A DNA stretch of 64,000 nucleotides from Cristatella mucedo (Eukaryota; Bryozoa; Phylactolaemata; Cristatellidae). Position numbers and translations under genes: made by a program. Each line of letters begins with the position of its first letter. Within the stretch, counting starts at the first letter, position 1. Location of the stretch: the NCBI GenBank assembly GCA_009760855.2, contig WPIO01000051.1, positions 2,347,501 through 2,411,500 on the forward strand, given 5' to 3'. Shown piece after piece: positions 1-12,749 of the stretch. The notes beneath the pieces were generated by a model. The model did not search any database. It saw only the letters and a list, made by a program, of their open reading frames with translations, and was not told where the DNA came from.

Positions 1-394
1 TTGCGAACGGCTTGCCCAGCAATATCTCGCCCAACCAGCCAGTTCGGTGATTCAGCGAATATCTGGCAACCATTCTACTACCGAAGAAGAATTACTTCCA
101 AAAACTTAGCGGTCATTTCTTGAACAAAGGTGAAGAAATTGGGCACTAGGACAATGCAGCGGTCTCACCAATAAGCTGTCAGAGGATTTAAGCCAGATAA
201 ACCTCACCCGCAAGCCCCTTACGAAAAGATCAGAGATGACTCAGACACCATGAGTCAGGTGCAGCAACAGTGGCACTAGCCGCCGAAGAGCGATGCAATG
301 CATAGAACTCTATTCACGAATGAGGCAGCTGCAGCAAAGGAAGCACGCTGTACACTCGAAGCCGCACTGCACTCATCAAAATGGCCAACAAGTC
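1..394. other. No recognisable feature
   Basis: I see no gene, repeat or RNA here. The open frame that enters the LINE from about position 298 is not LINE-like before about 395, so it looks like flanking DNA read through into the element. Confidence 0.5.
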
Positions 395-1073
395 GGATGG
401 CCTACCAGCATGTGCGATCAGGCGATTGCAGCTGGTGCAAAACTCTGCAGCTAGGCTTGTCTGTCGTGAGCGTCGCAGTTGCCACATTACTCCACTTCTC
501 GCCGACCTGCACTGGCTACCAGTCAAGCAACGGATTGACTTCAAGGTTTTGTCGCTCACTTTTAGGTCTCTTCATTCTATGGCTCCAGCCTATCTTTCAG
601 ATATACTACCCCATCAGGCCAAGCATCGTACCACTCGCTTTTCGGAATCCAACAGTCTAGAAATACCTCGTACAAACCTTAAATCCTTTGGAGACCGTGC
701 ATTTAGCTCGTATGCTCCCACAGCCTGGAACTCCCTCCCGACCTGCATCAGAACATCCCCCGACCTGACCACATTTAAAAGAAACTTAAAAACATACCTA
801 TTTAGGACAGCATTTAGTGGGTCCTTGTGATTCGTCCTCGATGTGCTTATGCGTGCTGACACTGTTCATGCTGCCACTAACCACATTTGCATGCTGACCC
901 AGTGCATGTAACCCCTAACCATGTTATTCATTTTGTTTGTTTTTCAAGCATGATTTTACTTACTATTCTATTGCGTATCACTTTGCAGCAAATGTAAAGC
1001 GCCTAGAAAGAGATTAAGTTCTATGAGGGCGCTTTATCAAGTGCAATATTATTATTATTATTATTATTATTAT
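395..1073 (+). mobile_element. 5'-truncated CR1/L2-like LINE, 3' end (copy 1)
   Basis: The sequence holds the last part of a LINE ORF2 and its 3' UTR. The frame runs to a stop near 830. It contains the C-terminal signature of this LINE group: a segment beginning QLVQNSAARLVCRERRS, then HITPLLADLHWLPVKQRI, then FGDRAFSSYAPTAWNSLP. The UTR carries a short inverted repeat (aagcgcc ... gggcgctt, about 998-1034) and ends in an ATT microsatellite (about 1048-1072). Copy 3 at 12.75-14.59 kb is closely similar over the same region, so the family amplified fairly recently. The endonuclease and RT domains are absent through 5' truncation, so this copy cannot move by itself. Placement in CR1/L2 rests on motif recall, not on a search. 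Confidence 0.9.
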
Positions 1074-2007
1074 AGTGCGCCGCTGCTCCCTTCGAATGTC
1101 CCTACACGCTGAGCTTATTCCGACATGCTCTCTCGCTTTGTGATCACTTAAGGTGAGAACGATGACCCAAGATCGGTCGCAACATTGAACTGGCTCTGGG
1201 TCTCTTTGGCCCGGCACTTCGGCCAGGATAAATCGCCCGGCCAAGATGCATCACTCGGCCAAGATAAATTCACGTTGGGCGTTGACCTTTCGGCCTCAGT
1301 TAATTTGATCAAGGACATTCTGTTCATTTGTCCCTCGCTTAGCTGGTTTCCAATATATTGTGCCAAGTTATTTTTTTCAATGAATCCGTTTTCATTCCTA
1401 ACTTGAAGACTCCCAGGAGCCCAAAGCATTAGCGTACCAAGTAACCAAAGTACAAATAGTACAATACCCATCTAGCCCTAAGAAATCCAAACACTCTTAT
1501 GGCTCATGGCCCGAAACGTCCGGCAAGTGTGACCAAAAGTCGGCGACGTTGTTCAAAGCGTATGCAGCGAGCGTCTTGGGTAATAACGTCGATGCGTCTT
1601 GGGAGCCATGATGGGTGGAATCTGGAGGGGGTCATATACCACAAAAAGCTTTAGCAGCTGCATGTGTCAACTGTTCATCCCAGAGTTTCGAACCAGGTTC
1701 TGAACATGAAGTGCCGAAATTCCTGTAAGGCAATTTCGTCTCAAGCTGAAGCTGACATGTCCAAAATCAAAAACTCCTTGTCCTAGTATTCCCGCTTAAA
1801 GATATTCGAACTTTTGAAACTTAATTATCAAACCACCTTATTGCCGATTGCAGCACATTCATATGGTTGCAGAGTCCCATGCAAACGTTTTATCGGGGCG
1901 ATTAATTAGCCGATTTAGCGAACTCAGCATCCACAACTGAAGACAATGTGTGAAGGACCTATAGACTTCCTCATTTTTACCAGTGTCCACAGGAAAACAT
2001 CAACATC
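1074..2007. other. Intergenic, nothing recognised
   Basis: No convincing coding frame, repeat or RNA. A short direct repetition of the words cggccaagat / cggccaggat occurs near 1220-1265. Confidence 0.4.
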
Positions 2008-2046
2008 GCACACACGCACGCACGCATGCGCACACACGCACGCACG

Positions 2047-2088
<42 letters not shown>

Positions 2089-2102
2089 CACGCACACACA
2101 CA
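2008..2102. repeat. (CA)n/(CGCA)n microsatellite
   Basis: Alternating purine-pyrimidine tract built of acacacgc and acgc units followed by pure CA. The threonine/histidine- and cysteine/valine-rich frames across it are repeat artefacts. Confidence 0.95.
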
Positions 2103-2260
2103 AGTACAAAGACAAAATCCGAAATGTCATACAGGCTAAATTGGTAAAAATTTCGTGGCATCTCCAGGTTCATCGATCGCTTGCCTTTTTGCTCGAACGA
2201 ATCCGAGTTCAAATAGAGCGGCCGGACCAACTCGTCCCCATCGGCAGAGGAGGGGGAAAG

Positions 2261-2440
2261 ATCAGCTGATTCGACCACATCTTTGGTAGTGCGACAAAGG
2301 GCCTTAGCGACTAGCAGGCCACCTCCCCTCACGATTGCAGTCAGTGGGCATACATGACTGCCCAGGTGCTCGAACCCGAAACCTTCGTCGTACATCTTGC
2401 AGCACATTAGCACCTTTGCTAAGACCCAAGGACAGCTTGA
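2261..2440 (-). mobile_element. Degenerate tRNA-derived SINE (SINE-B)
   Basis: Read on the minus strand, a B-box-like word (gggttcgagcac) is followed about 100 bases later by a gtcgaatcagct tail. This is the order seen in the SINE-B copies at 8.1, 12.4, 18.0, 32.1 and 34.2 kb. Divergence is high, so it is an old copy. Confidence 0.6.
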
Positions 2441-4297
2441 AAAAACTAGAAGGCGAAGGAATGCTACGAACCGGAGGTGCTTATAATAGAGACCAGTCGC
2501 TCTTTGTCTCTGCGTTTGGCGTGGCGCTGATCTTGTAGGCTCTCCTCCAGGGCAAGCGACGGCTCCCAGACTGTCCAATCAGGACGCTGAAACTATTTTG
2601 TTGCTGCATGTTCTCATGATGCCTCCGCTCGTTAGCCAGCATGCTCCGAGTCAAGCTGTGCCTAATTATTAATTGACTAGCGGTTGTACATTAGTAGGTG
2701 CTCAGCAGACCATTCATCGCTCGCTACACTAATTCTCTTTTCCTCATCCGCGGTTCGAGGTCACGGAGGCGACGAGATGAAACACCCTGGACAGCACGGA
2801 CTCAAATATGGCCGTACCCGCGATGTGACAGCAGACTGGTACTGGTTCGTACCCCGATTCGTATTCTAGTTGGTAAACGAGCTCAAAAACGCGGTTTCGA
2901 GTCAGAGCCAGGTACACGAACCGGTCACGTGACTTTCTCGAGGTTGCAAAAATACACTGGCAGTCAAATACGTTCGGGCATTCTATTATTACACCGCTGA
3001 CATATGAGTGCCTTTTCACGGTTAAGCTTCAGCAGGTCACTTGAAGGAGAGATTATTATTATTATTGTATTAAGCTAGCACATAGTATCTGTATATTATT
3101 CACCATTAACTGCTGATCGCTGGCATAAGCTGCTTACCGCAATACGTGGCGTCCTGAGCAGTAAATCTGTTCGGCGAGTTTCGGCCGAAAATGTAAATGC
3201 TACTTACAACTGCTGCTATGAATTCCATTTAGCACTCTGATGCTCTGCTATTTGAGGACTATTTGATCTGTTAGGAAAAGCATAATGGTTTGGTCTCACT
3301 TCTTTCTATAAGCATCGTTATATAACTTATTTTTGAAACCTATTAAGTGCGCCCAAAATAGCTGCCTACCCCCACCGGAGTGCTACGAGTAGTATACAGC
3401 CATGAGCTGAGTTTACCACACCATCGACTTTACTCATTACTGATGCTGGCCTGCCTTCTATTCATGGCGTTTACGGAGCTGTTGCAGGGAAACTGATGGC
3501 CGACAATGAGTTACACCCACAAACGCCTTCTATAAAACGAGAGGATTCCTCGCTGAAGCCGCCTGGCTAGCACCGGGAGAAGTTGAGCTAGCTGCGGCCA
3601 TCATCATTGGAGATGAGCATGATAAAAGGAGGAAGAAAAGAAGATAAGCACTGACTAAGAAAGACGTCCATACAGTGAACGTTGTCACCTAATGCCCGCC
3701 GTTAACGGAAAGTGTGCGCATTACTTACACGGACTCGGAGTGCCCTCTAAGCAGAAGTTGACGAAGCGGAGCGGAGGCTACAGCGAAAACTCATGCCATA
3801 CGCAGGAACTTTTCCTGGACGTCTCAAGAAATTCAAGCGTGCGAACGTCGGACGGACGTTGCTGTTTCGCTCACACATGTTTGGGACACACCTCAGGATT
3901 TTGATTGGACGGTTAGTACAACGAGGAGACTCAAAGTAGGAGCAACTTTTGCTTGTTGACAGCCGGCGGATTTGGCTCTGAATTCAATATCTAGTGATGC
4001 AACAGCCCAAGCCTACTGGCAAATGGTGCTGAGTTTATGGGAAAGTCACTACTGTAAACGCAGCTTAATTCGCTGCTCGTCTTAGCAAGCAGCAATAAAT
4101 AACGAGTCAATAAATACGTAGCCAAATCATCGGCCAGATTTATATTTCGCTAAGCGCCCTAAAAGGATAAAGTAGCTCTAGAAAAAACGAGGGATACGTC
4201 GCGAAACGCAGCGGTACGACATTTCAAGGGTCTACTGCACTGTCTTCACTCTCAGGTTGATCGGCGTTAAAGGTTGATGGCTTTTTCGGAAGCAAAA
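2441..4297. other. Intergenic, nothing recognised
   Basis: No supported gene. A short ATT run at about 3049-3066 could be an isolated LINE tail, but the diagnostic stem sequence is missing next to it. Confidence 0.4.
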
Positions 4298-5989
<1,692 letters not shown>

Positions 5990-6450
5990 CTAAACCAAGA
6001 TCGCAGCGGTGCATCGAATTGCCTGACACGTTTCGTCCGCCGACGCTAGCTCGTACCTTCTGTACAATTGGACCAGTATGCGGAAATCCTCTCGGGCCAA
6101 CTCCGAAATGTGGCGAAGCAGGTTTGCCAGCACGCCGTAGGACGTCCAGTCCCGAAAGAGAGGATTCTGCGGCGGTTCGAGGAGCAGTCAATTGAGGCGG
6201 TCTACGGTCGCGAACCCCTCGTTCGAGCGCTCCGCGAGCTCGCGAACACCGACTGCAGCGCAACGACTTCGCAAAATCTGGCTCTTCGCGGCGGCGCGTC
6301 CCACGCGTGGACTCGCGGGGACTCGCTGCCGCTTGGCGGCAATTATAGCGAGATAAAAGACGCGATACCAAGAAGCGGCCGCGAGACCACGTGTTCCTTA
6401 GGAACTGGCTTGGAGGGCGTGGCCGTCCGATGCAGCAGCAGGAGGAAGTT
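5990..6450. promoter_or_regulatory. CpG-rich island
   Basis: CpG dinucleotides are dense here (for example 6110-6320, with repeated cgcgaac, gcgctccgcg and cgcgg words), whereas the surrounding kilobases are CpG-poor. This is the composition of a promoter or 5' exon region. No TATA box or initiator can be assigned. It overlaps the candidate exon listed at 6049. Confidence 0.45.
6049..6400 (+). CDS. Candidate coding exon, unidentified protein
   Basis: I do not recognise this protein. After an acceptor-like gccgacgctag at about 6038-6048 the frame is open for well over 100 codons. Its first 65 or so residues look protein-like: LDQYAEILSGQLRNVAKQV, then a basic VPKERILRRFEEQSIEAVYG, then REPLVRALRELANTD. 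This suggests amphipathic helices with regular leucine spacing. The later residues lose this character and the frame runs into the GA-rich repeat, so the true end is probably a donor I cannot choose. The antisense frame is also open, as often happens in CpG-rich DNA, which weakens the case. It could be part of a host gene, an old transposon protein or chance. Confidence 0.3.
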
Positions 6451-6762
6451 TCTCACCCACGCGAGGATGAGCGTGTGCGCATGCGCCCCGAGAGCAAATG
6501 ATAAGCTGAGGCTGGCGCCGGTCGCGGATGGAGCAGCTGGCAGGAAAAGTAAAGCTGGGTAGTAAACGGGGGGGGGGGGCCCCGGGGGAAAGTAAAGGGG
6601 AGAGGGGTAGAGACAGAAGCGGTGAGCGAGGCCTGGATGCACCCGGTGGTGATGGTGGCAGGTGCACGCGAGTGAGCGGCTTGCTCTTACCAGCGAGAGC
6701 ACGAAGCAAGCACGAAGTTCATCCGTCGAGCGTGTACTGCATAACAACGATCGCGGCTGATA

Positions 6763-6763
6763 C

Positions 6764-6836
<73 letters not shown>

Positions 6837-6955
6837 CAAAAAAAAAGAGAGACAGAGGCAGAGACCAAGAGAGACAGGGACAGAGATAGAGAGTGAGAAA
6901 TACACGGAGAGACGGAGAAACAAAAAAGGCGAGAGAGAGAGAGAGAGAGATTGCA
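6763..6955. repeat. (GA)n microsatellite and degenerate GA-rich DNA
   Basis: Pure GA at about 6768-6820, then mixed gagaca, caaaaa and gagg words, then a second pure GA block at 6930-6950. Confidence 0.95.
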
Positions 6956-8050
6956 GAAGCAGCCACTTTCACCGCCTCCTTCATTGGAGGTGGCAATGCA
7001 GAAGGTGGGCGTGAGGGAAGCGAGAAGAGCGGTGGGAAGGACAGCATGCCTTGAGCATGCCTCTTAGCTGTCTTAGCGGCAGCTGCGACAGCAGGTGGTT
7101 GAGAGAAGCCGGTTATGAAGCTGGTTCACGAAAGGTCTTGAACAATGGACGAATAGAACTTCGGATGGCAAGGATGATTACCTATTCACGGATTGACCAA
7201 AATCCCAGCTACCCAAAGGATGACGGCTTTTCGGCCAAAAGCTACTTGCTCGCCAGTGACCAAGCGTTCGCTGATGAACTTCGATAGGATCGACTGGCCC
7301 GAAAGTTAGGGAACATTATACAACTGAGATCCAGCAGCGCTGAGAGCGAACGGCCATCGTACAGATACGATTGCTCGTTACGACCAACTCTCGCGAGCAG
7401 AAGCAGTGGGCTAGCATTGACTCTTACTCGGTTCAGGCTGTACTAAGTATGCGTGCCCTCAGTAAACCCGATTGTTGGAGCCGACCGATCTTCTTCTGCT
7501 TTTGTGTATAGCATTATCGGCGCGAGCTCTTTACTATGCTATGTTAAGGCATTTTGAAGTCTTGCAACATCGCATGTTCCATTTCCCTTTCGGCATTTCG
7601 GCGAGCCATTTCGGTTCTTCCCAGTTTTCAATGAAACCCCGAGGCGCTGCGGTTTTCAACGCGGGTGCCCCTCCCATTCGAGAGCTGTGGTAGTATCTCG
7701 TCGTGTGCGGTCTTGAAAACGACACTCGCAAACGCACAAGGTAGCAACTATAGGCATGCGCCGGCTGAGGACTGTGAATGTTGGGCATCAGCATCCAGCC
7801 CCCTCAGCCTATCCGAGAGGAAGCAGCTGTGCAGCTTGATTCGGCTTGCAAGGCAGCGACCTCACCGGACAGATGTAGCCGACCGGTGAGTCCGTTTAGG
7901 CATATTCTCCCCCAAAATCGAATTAAGATGGAATTAGAATTGGAAACTAGATGAGAGTAGTGCATAATCGATCGATCGCCCGGGAATCTTTTGCCTAGGC
8001 ACACGACTCTGAGACTGACTTCGAGTTAGTTGATATCGCAACAATAATAA
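6956..8050. other. Intergenic, nothing recognised
   Basis: Several short open frames without splice or motif support. Confidence 0.4.
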
Positions 8051-8215
8051 ATGTAAGCTGATTCGATAGCCTCGTTTTCGTAGCGACCGAGGAGCCTTGA
8101 CAGCTATCACCACAGCTTGCAGTTGGTAATAAAGGAACGCCTGCTGCTGGATTCGAACACATGACTTTGGTCGTGAACATCAATCGCCTTACACATGCTA
8201 GGCAAACGGCAATTT
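8051..8215 (-). mobile_element. tRNA-derived SINE (SINE-B)
   Basis: On the minus strand the copy has a degenerate tRNA-like head with a B box (tgtgttcgaatcc), the body word taccaactgcaagctgtggt, the ggctcctcggtcgctacg block and a final aggctatcgaatcagct tail. This matches the other SINE-B copies in order and spacing. Confidence 0.75.
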
Positions 8216-11104
8216 GGTGTGCAAAGGAAAGTTGCTAGCGGTCTTTTTCGGCGACGGAGCAAGGCTGAGAAAACATGGCTGATGCTGCAGCAATAGGAGA
8301 AATCCCGTGGTGCTGTGCTATTCGCCGTAGCCGGCCGCTTATTCGGGTAAACGGTAGAATGACAGAATGGAGATGTATTCACAAGGGCTGCATTGGTAAG
8401 CGACAAGCGTCGGTGCGACGACGATTTCTTCGCGCTGACGAAGAACAACTTACCGAGCCGTGAGTCGACTTGCCGGTCTGAAATTTAGATTAAAATGCAA
8501 GCACGCTAGCGCGAGCAACTGGAAGCTCCTAGCGAAGAAGGCGGCAAGCATGCTCCACAATTCGCGGTCAACGGCACGAGGCACGAAGAAGAAGACGAAG
8601 AAGACGGCAGAGGCCAGCTCCATTTTACCGACCTTCGCATTTTTTGCAAGCAGCTGTTCACGGACACGAGCATCGCTTTCTGCAGGTCCTGAGGCTGAAT
8701 GGCATAGGATAAAAAAAGAAGCAAACCGTAACGGTACGCTGAATGAGGCATGGCTAAGATAGGAAGCTATCAGCACAATTGGATGGTGTGCAGCCGCAGC
8801 AGCAGCAGCAGCAGCACATCATGTGACATAGCGCGAATACCGTTTGCAGCAGGACACTGTAGGCGGCAACGACAAACTCAGTTTGCACTGAATCGGTCTC
8901 TGTGGTTGCAGCATCCTTTGCTAGCGGCAGGCCCTGCAAAATGCAAATTCACTAAAAAGCAGTGGGGGGGGCGGATCAATTCGTTGTAGACTTAGCCACA
9001 AAGTCGCAGGTCTCCAGTGCACAAGGTCGCAGTCAGAGAAGAGGCCCAAGAGATGGAGAGTACGATTAGCCAGGGGAAGCATGAAGCCGAGAAGATTGAG
9101 AAAAGTCTCGGGCTGTGCCGAACTAGGTGCAAGAGCAGCAGAAAACCAGATGGGATGGTCCCAGATTTTTTTCTTTACGACTCGCAAATCGGCAAGAAAC
9201 ATGCAACATCAGTGAAGTCGAGCAACTGCACCTACTGGCGAGTGCTAACATCTAAATATGGTTCACACGTTTGCAATCTGCATGCAGTACCCTGTGAATT
9301 AGTGCTCAAAACCTTTCGTAAAATTGGTTAAGCTTGATCTCGCAGAAAGGCCGTACGTCTGCTCCCTGATGCAGCATCTGCACGAGTCCTTATAGTGGAC
9401 ATATATCTGTCGTCGAGCCATCAGAGCACGGCAAGCTTTAAAGACTGAGCAGACGTTTCGGACGAAGGAAATTAATTCCGATTACATAATTGTTGTGCAG
9501 CACTACTTAACTGGTTCCAGTTGCTAGCTACACTAAATTCAGGTTTATTTAAGCAGTGGCACGAGTAATCAGTGTGAATAACGATCCAATGGAAGACAAG
9601 CAGGTGACCGCGAGGCAAGTATCCAGGAGTGGCTGTTTGATGTTTCCTCCTTCGCCATAACGAGCGTCCAGTGCGTCATTCGTGCAGAAGCTGGGTTAGG
9701 GCTTCGGCATGGCTTAGGGGGGCTAATGAGCGATGCTAAGGGTTATTGTACAAAGTCAAGTCGAAGGCCATCACATGCTGAAATCTGCTCAAACTTTGAT
9801 TCCTCTAATAATTGCTATTCCTCAATTTGAAGAGACTTTTGGCCCTTCTTTTTAGCCCCTCCTTTAAAGAGGTAAGCAAGCCTCCGCAGGAAGCGATACT
9901 GATTCTGCAAACGTAAGGCGAACTATCTAGAAAGGCCTTCAACACATCTAAAACCATTGCTACACCCCGTTTGGGAAGATCTCTGCCCGACGAGTCTCAT
10001 TTAGTTGCATATCGAAGAGAGACTAGTACTGCCCATTTGCAGGTTCTGAAGCTAGGCCCGAGCGTGCCTTGGTCGAAAGCCTTGCTCAGCCTCATCTAAA
10101 AAAACTGACAGACTCTCTGGAGAAGTACATGTAAGAAGCTCGCCTGAGGCACACTGTCCAAAAGCACTCTTTAGCTCTTCGAAGAAAAACCTCTACTCCA
10201 GGCTTTGGGAAAGCCAGAAACTCTTCGCCTACAGTTTAGGAACCTCTTTAGACCTGCACGTCTAAGAAGAGATCTACAAACCCTGACTCGGAGAGCCTGA
10301 AGCTACTCAACCTGATGCTGCGCATTGCTCGGCAGCGGCCTCTCGGGAGCTGTTTTAAAAGGACCACCAATCTTTGGTGAAAGCCAAGTACGACTGCTTA
10401 CTTTAAAGTAAAAAATAATAATGGCCCTCTTCACAAACTAATCATGATAGTGCTCTGCCGAAGGTTCACCCAGCTGCTTTTTTTTGGGCTCCAATCTATC
10501 AAGAAAGTGGACGTCCTCTTTAGGGAAATACCTCGAAGGTTTGCTGCTGGCAAGCTTTGGCACCTTCTCAAGCCTGGCAAGCTGAAAAGCAGCTGTCCAA
10601 TGGTCATGTGGTAGCCCTAACTGAAAGCCTGGTAGCCATCTGCACGGGGCTGCAGGATTAATAATGCCCCCACCCATCCAGGATTAGTTGCACTGTTAGT
10701 CTCAGAGAAAGGAGGCAGGGCTTGAACGTGTCAGCTTTAGTTAGGTCTGCCCGGTACCCCCTATCCACCCCACCTTCAGCCAAATTCACGGGGCTTTAAC
10801 CGTCCTTCAAGCTACCTCACTACATGTCCGTGCGCACACGAACGCACGTACACGACCCCACGCACACCCATGCACACGCAACACACACAAACACACACAG
10901 ACGATGTTCATGCTCACACCGTGTCTATTCCAGACGGACGTGCAGTCTATCTTCTTCGAGTGCAAGAGGTATATTTCAACGCAAGCGCCTGCGGACAAGG
11001 TTTCATGAAGCCATGAGAATACTTAAAAAGTCCATCAATGCCACCAAGTTTTTGGAACCTAACTGCTCCCTTCTAGGATGAATAGATTTGCTACTGCCCT
11101 GCAT
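8216..11104. other. Gene-poor stretch with a short (CAG)n run
   Basis: A CAG/CTG run of about eight units lies at 8794-8817. An 8-base G run is at 8964-8971. A CA-rich patch is at 10840-10900. The remaining open frames are short and unsupported. I see no gene. Confidence 0.4.
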
Positions 11105-12310
11105 AAATAACATTATAAATATATTCTTGGCCTCAAGTCTTGTCTCAGCAGCCTTCAAAAAACCGTCGATGTTCATCTGCTCATTAAGAAGTCAACACTA
11201 GACTAGAAGACATTAAGCAACATATGCACTGTCTTCCTGCAGCGGTTTTCATAAAAGGCACGTGGACAAATAGCGGCAGATCAGCTGAACTCTTTTATTA
11301 AAACATCAAACCTTGTAAGCAAGCCCAAGTAAGGTATTTTGAGCAAATCACTCCAGAGTCGGCACTATACTGCTATTGCATAACGACCATATCAGGGATG
11401 TTTTGACTCAGTTAAGAGTCTTTCGGCCAGTTCAGCGAGATCTTCTGGCAATACACTGCAATGACTTAGGTTCTATCTACGATGAAGACTTGCCAGCATA
11501 GACGTCAACGGCCATCAGTCATCCGGCGGGCCGAATAAATAAGTACGAATACCCTAAGGATTAGTTCTAGGCCCACCTGTTTTAAATTTGTACTTGCCCT
11601 CTTGCCGAAGAAATCGACAAAAACAATCCAGGCTTTAATGTTTATGCCAACTACATGTAGCTGTACTCATGCTTGACCCCCTTGCATTCTAACCTACCAA
11701 ACTCTCTCAACTTCCTTTCAGTCAATATTGCTAGAATTGCACTTGCATGGCAGTGAACCTACTATAATTGAATGACATTGCAGCCAATGTAATAGTCGTA
11801 GGAAAACCTGGGACCATTCAGAAACTGGAAAGCCTAACCCTCAAACTGGGCTAGGCTTTTGTATAGGCCAACTCTGGCCTATACAAAAAATCAAGCCATC
11901 CCGATCCAGAAATCTTGATCCAGAATCCTGATCCAGAAAGATCGATTGCTGCATGACCATATCAGCCCAACAGTCAAGCCTGCAGTTCAACTTCGAGCTA
12001 CGGCACGTGGCTGAAATTCGAGTTTGCGTGGATAAGGATACCTCAGCCAAGTTAGTCGATGTATTTGTGACATTCTTATCTAGACTTCTATAAATCACAT
12101 AGTACAGGCTTTTCTGTCTTTGCAAGAAGATGCTTACAGATGGTTCACAACACTGCAGCTAGATTCACTTGCCTGCTGTGAAAGTCACAGCTTCCACATT
12201 GCACTACTTCTCACCAATCAGCACTGGCTTCCTACCAAGCAGTGTATCGAATTCAAGGTTCTTACATTCACTTTTACAGAGTTAGTCCTTTCACTCTCTC
12301 GCTATGGCTA
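11105..12310 (+). mobile_element. Old, heavily mutated copy of the same LINE (copy 2)
   Basis: Fragments in different frames match copy 3 in order: a FLASSLVSAAFKKP segment near 11130, the QLNSFIKTSNLVSK equivalent near 11290, the region before the YADD box near 11640, and the stretch corresponding to the C-terminal RRSCHITPLL block near 12180-12290 (now clinical only as tcacagcttccacattgcac). Stops and frameshifts are frequent. It is clearly older than copies 1 and 3. A SINE-B insertion follows at 12345. Confidence 0.75.
11857..11888. repeat. 14-bp perfect inverted repeat, 4-nt loop
   Basis: Arms ttttgtataggcca (11857-11870) and tggcctatacaaaa (11875-11888) are exact reverse complements around actc. 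It lies inside the decayed LINE, and copy 3 does not show the same hairpin at the corresponding place. Confidence 0.9.
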
Positions 12311-12344
12311 ATTTACCTCACGTACTTACTCTTCAAGCTTCCAT

Positions 12345-12515
12345 CCCTAAAAATACTAGCTGATTCAACAGCCTCTTTTGTAAAGTGACAGAAGAGCCTT
12401 CATGGCTATCACAACCGCTTGCAGCTGCAATAAAGGACCACCCACCACAGGATTCGAACCAACGACCTCCGTCAAATCAACCACCTTACCTAGTGTGCCA
12501 TCGTGGCTCGCCATA
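12345..12515 (-). mobile_element. tRNA-derived SINE (SINE-B)
   Basis: On the minus strand: tRNA-like head with a conserved B box (ggttcgaatcctg), ctgcaagcggttgtgatagc body, aaggctcttctgtcac block and gaggctgttgaatcagctag tail. It lies between two LINE copies and is inserted next to or within the 3' part of the older one. Confidence 0.85.
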
Positions 12516-12749
12516 ACCTGCTCGTCTGGCTTGTCATTTTGCAGTGTCTCTAACTAATCGCAAGACCTATGGACACCATGCCAAAAGCAAGGTACTCCAA
12601 ACCGATTGACATCATGACACTCCGTGACTTAAGATTTTTTAAACTAAGCTAAAAGTCTATTTGTTCCATGGTCGTAGGGCCATTAACATGCTGGTAGTCT
12701 TCGGCCTGGGCCCACCAGTTCTTGTCTGATGTGATAATATTGTTATGTC

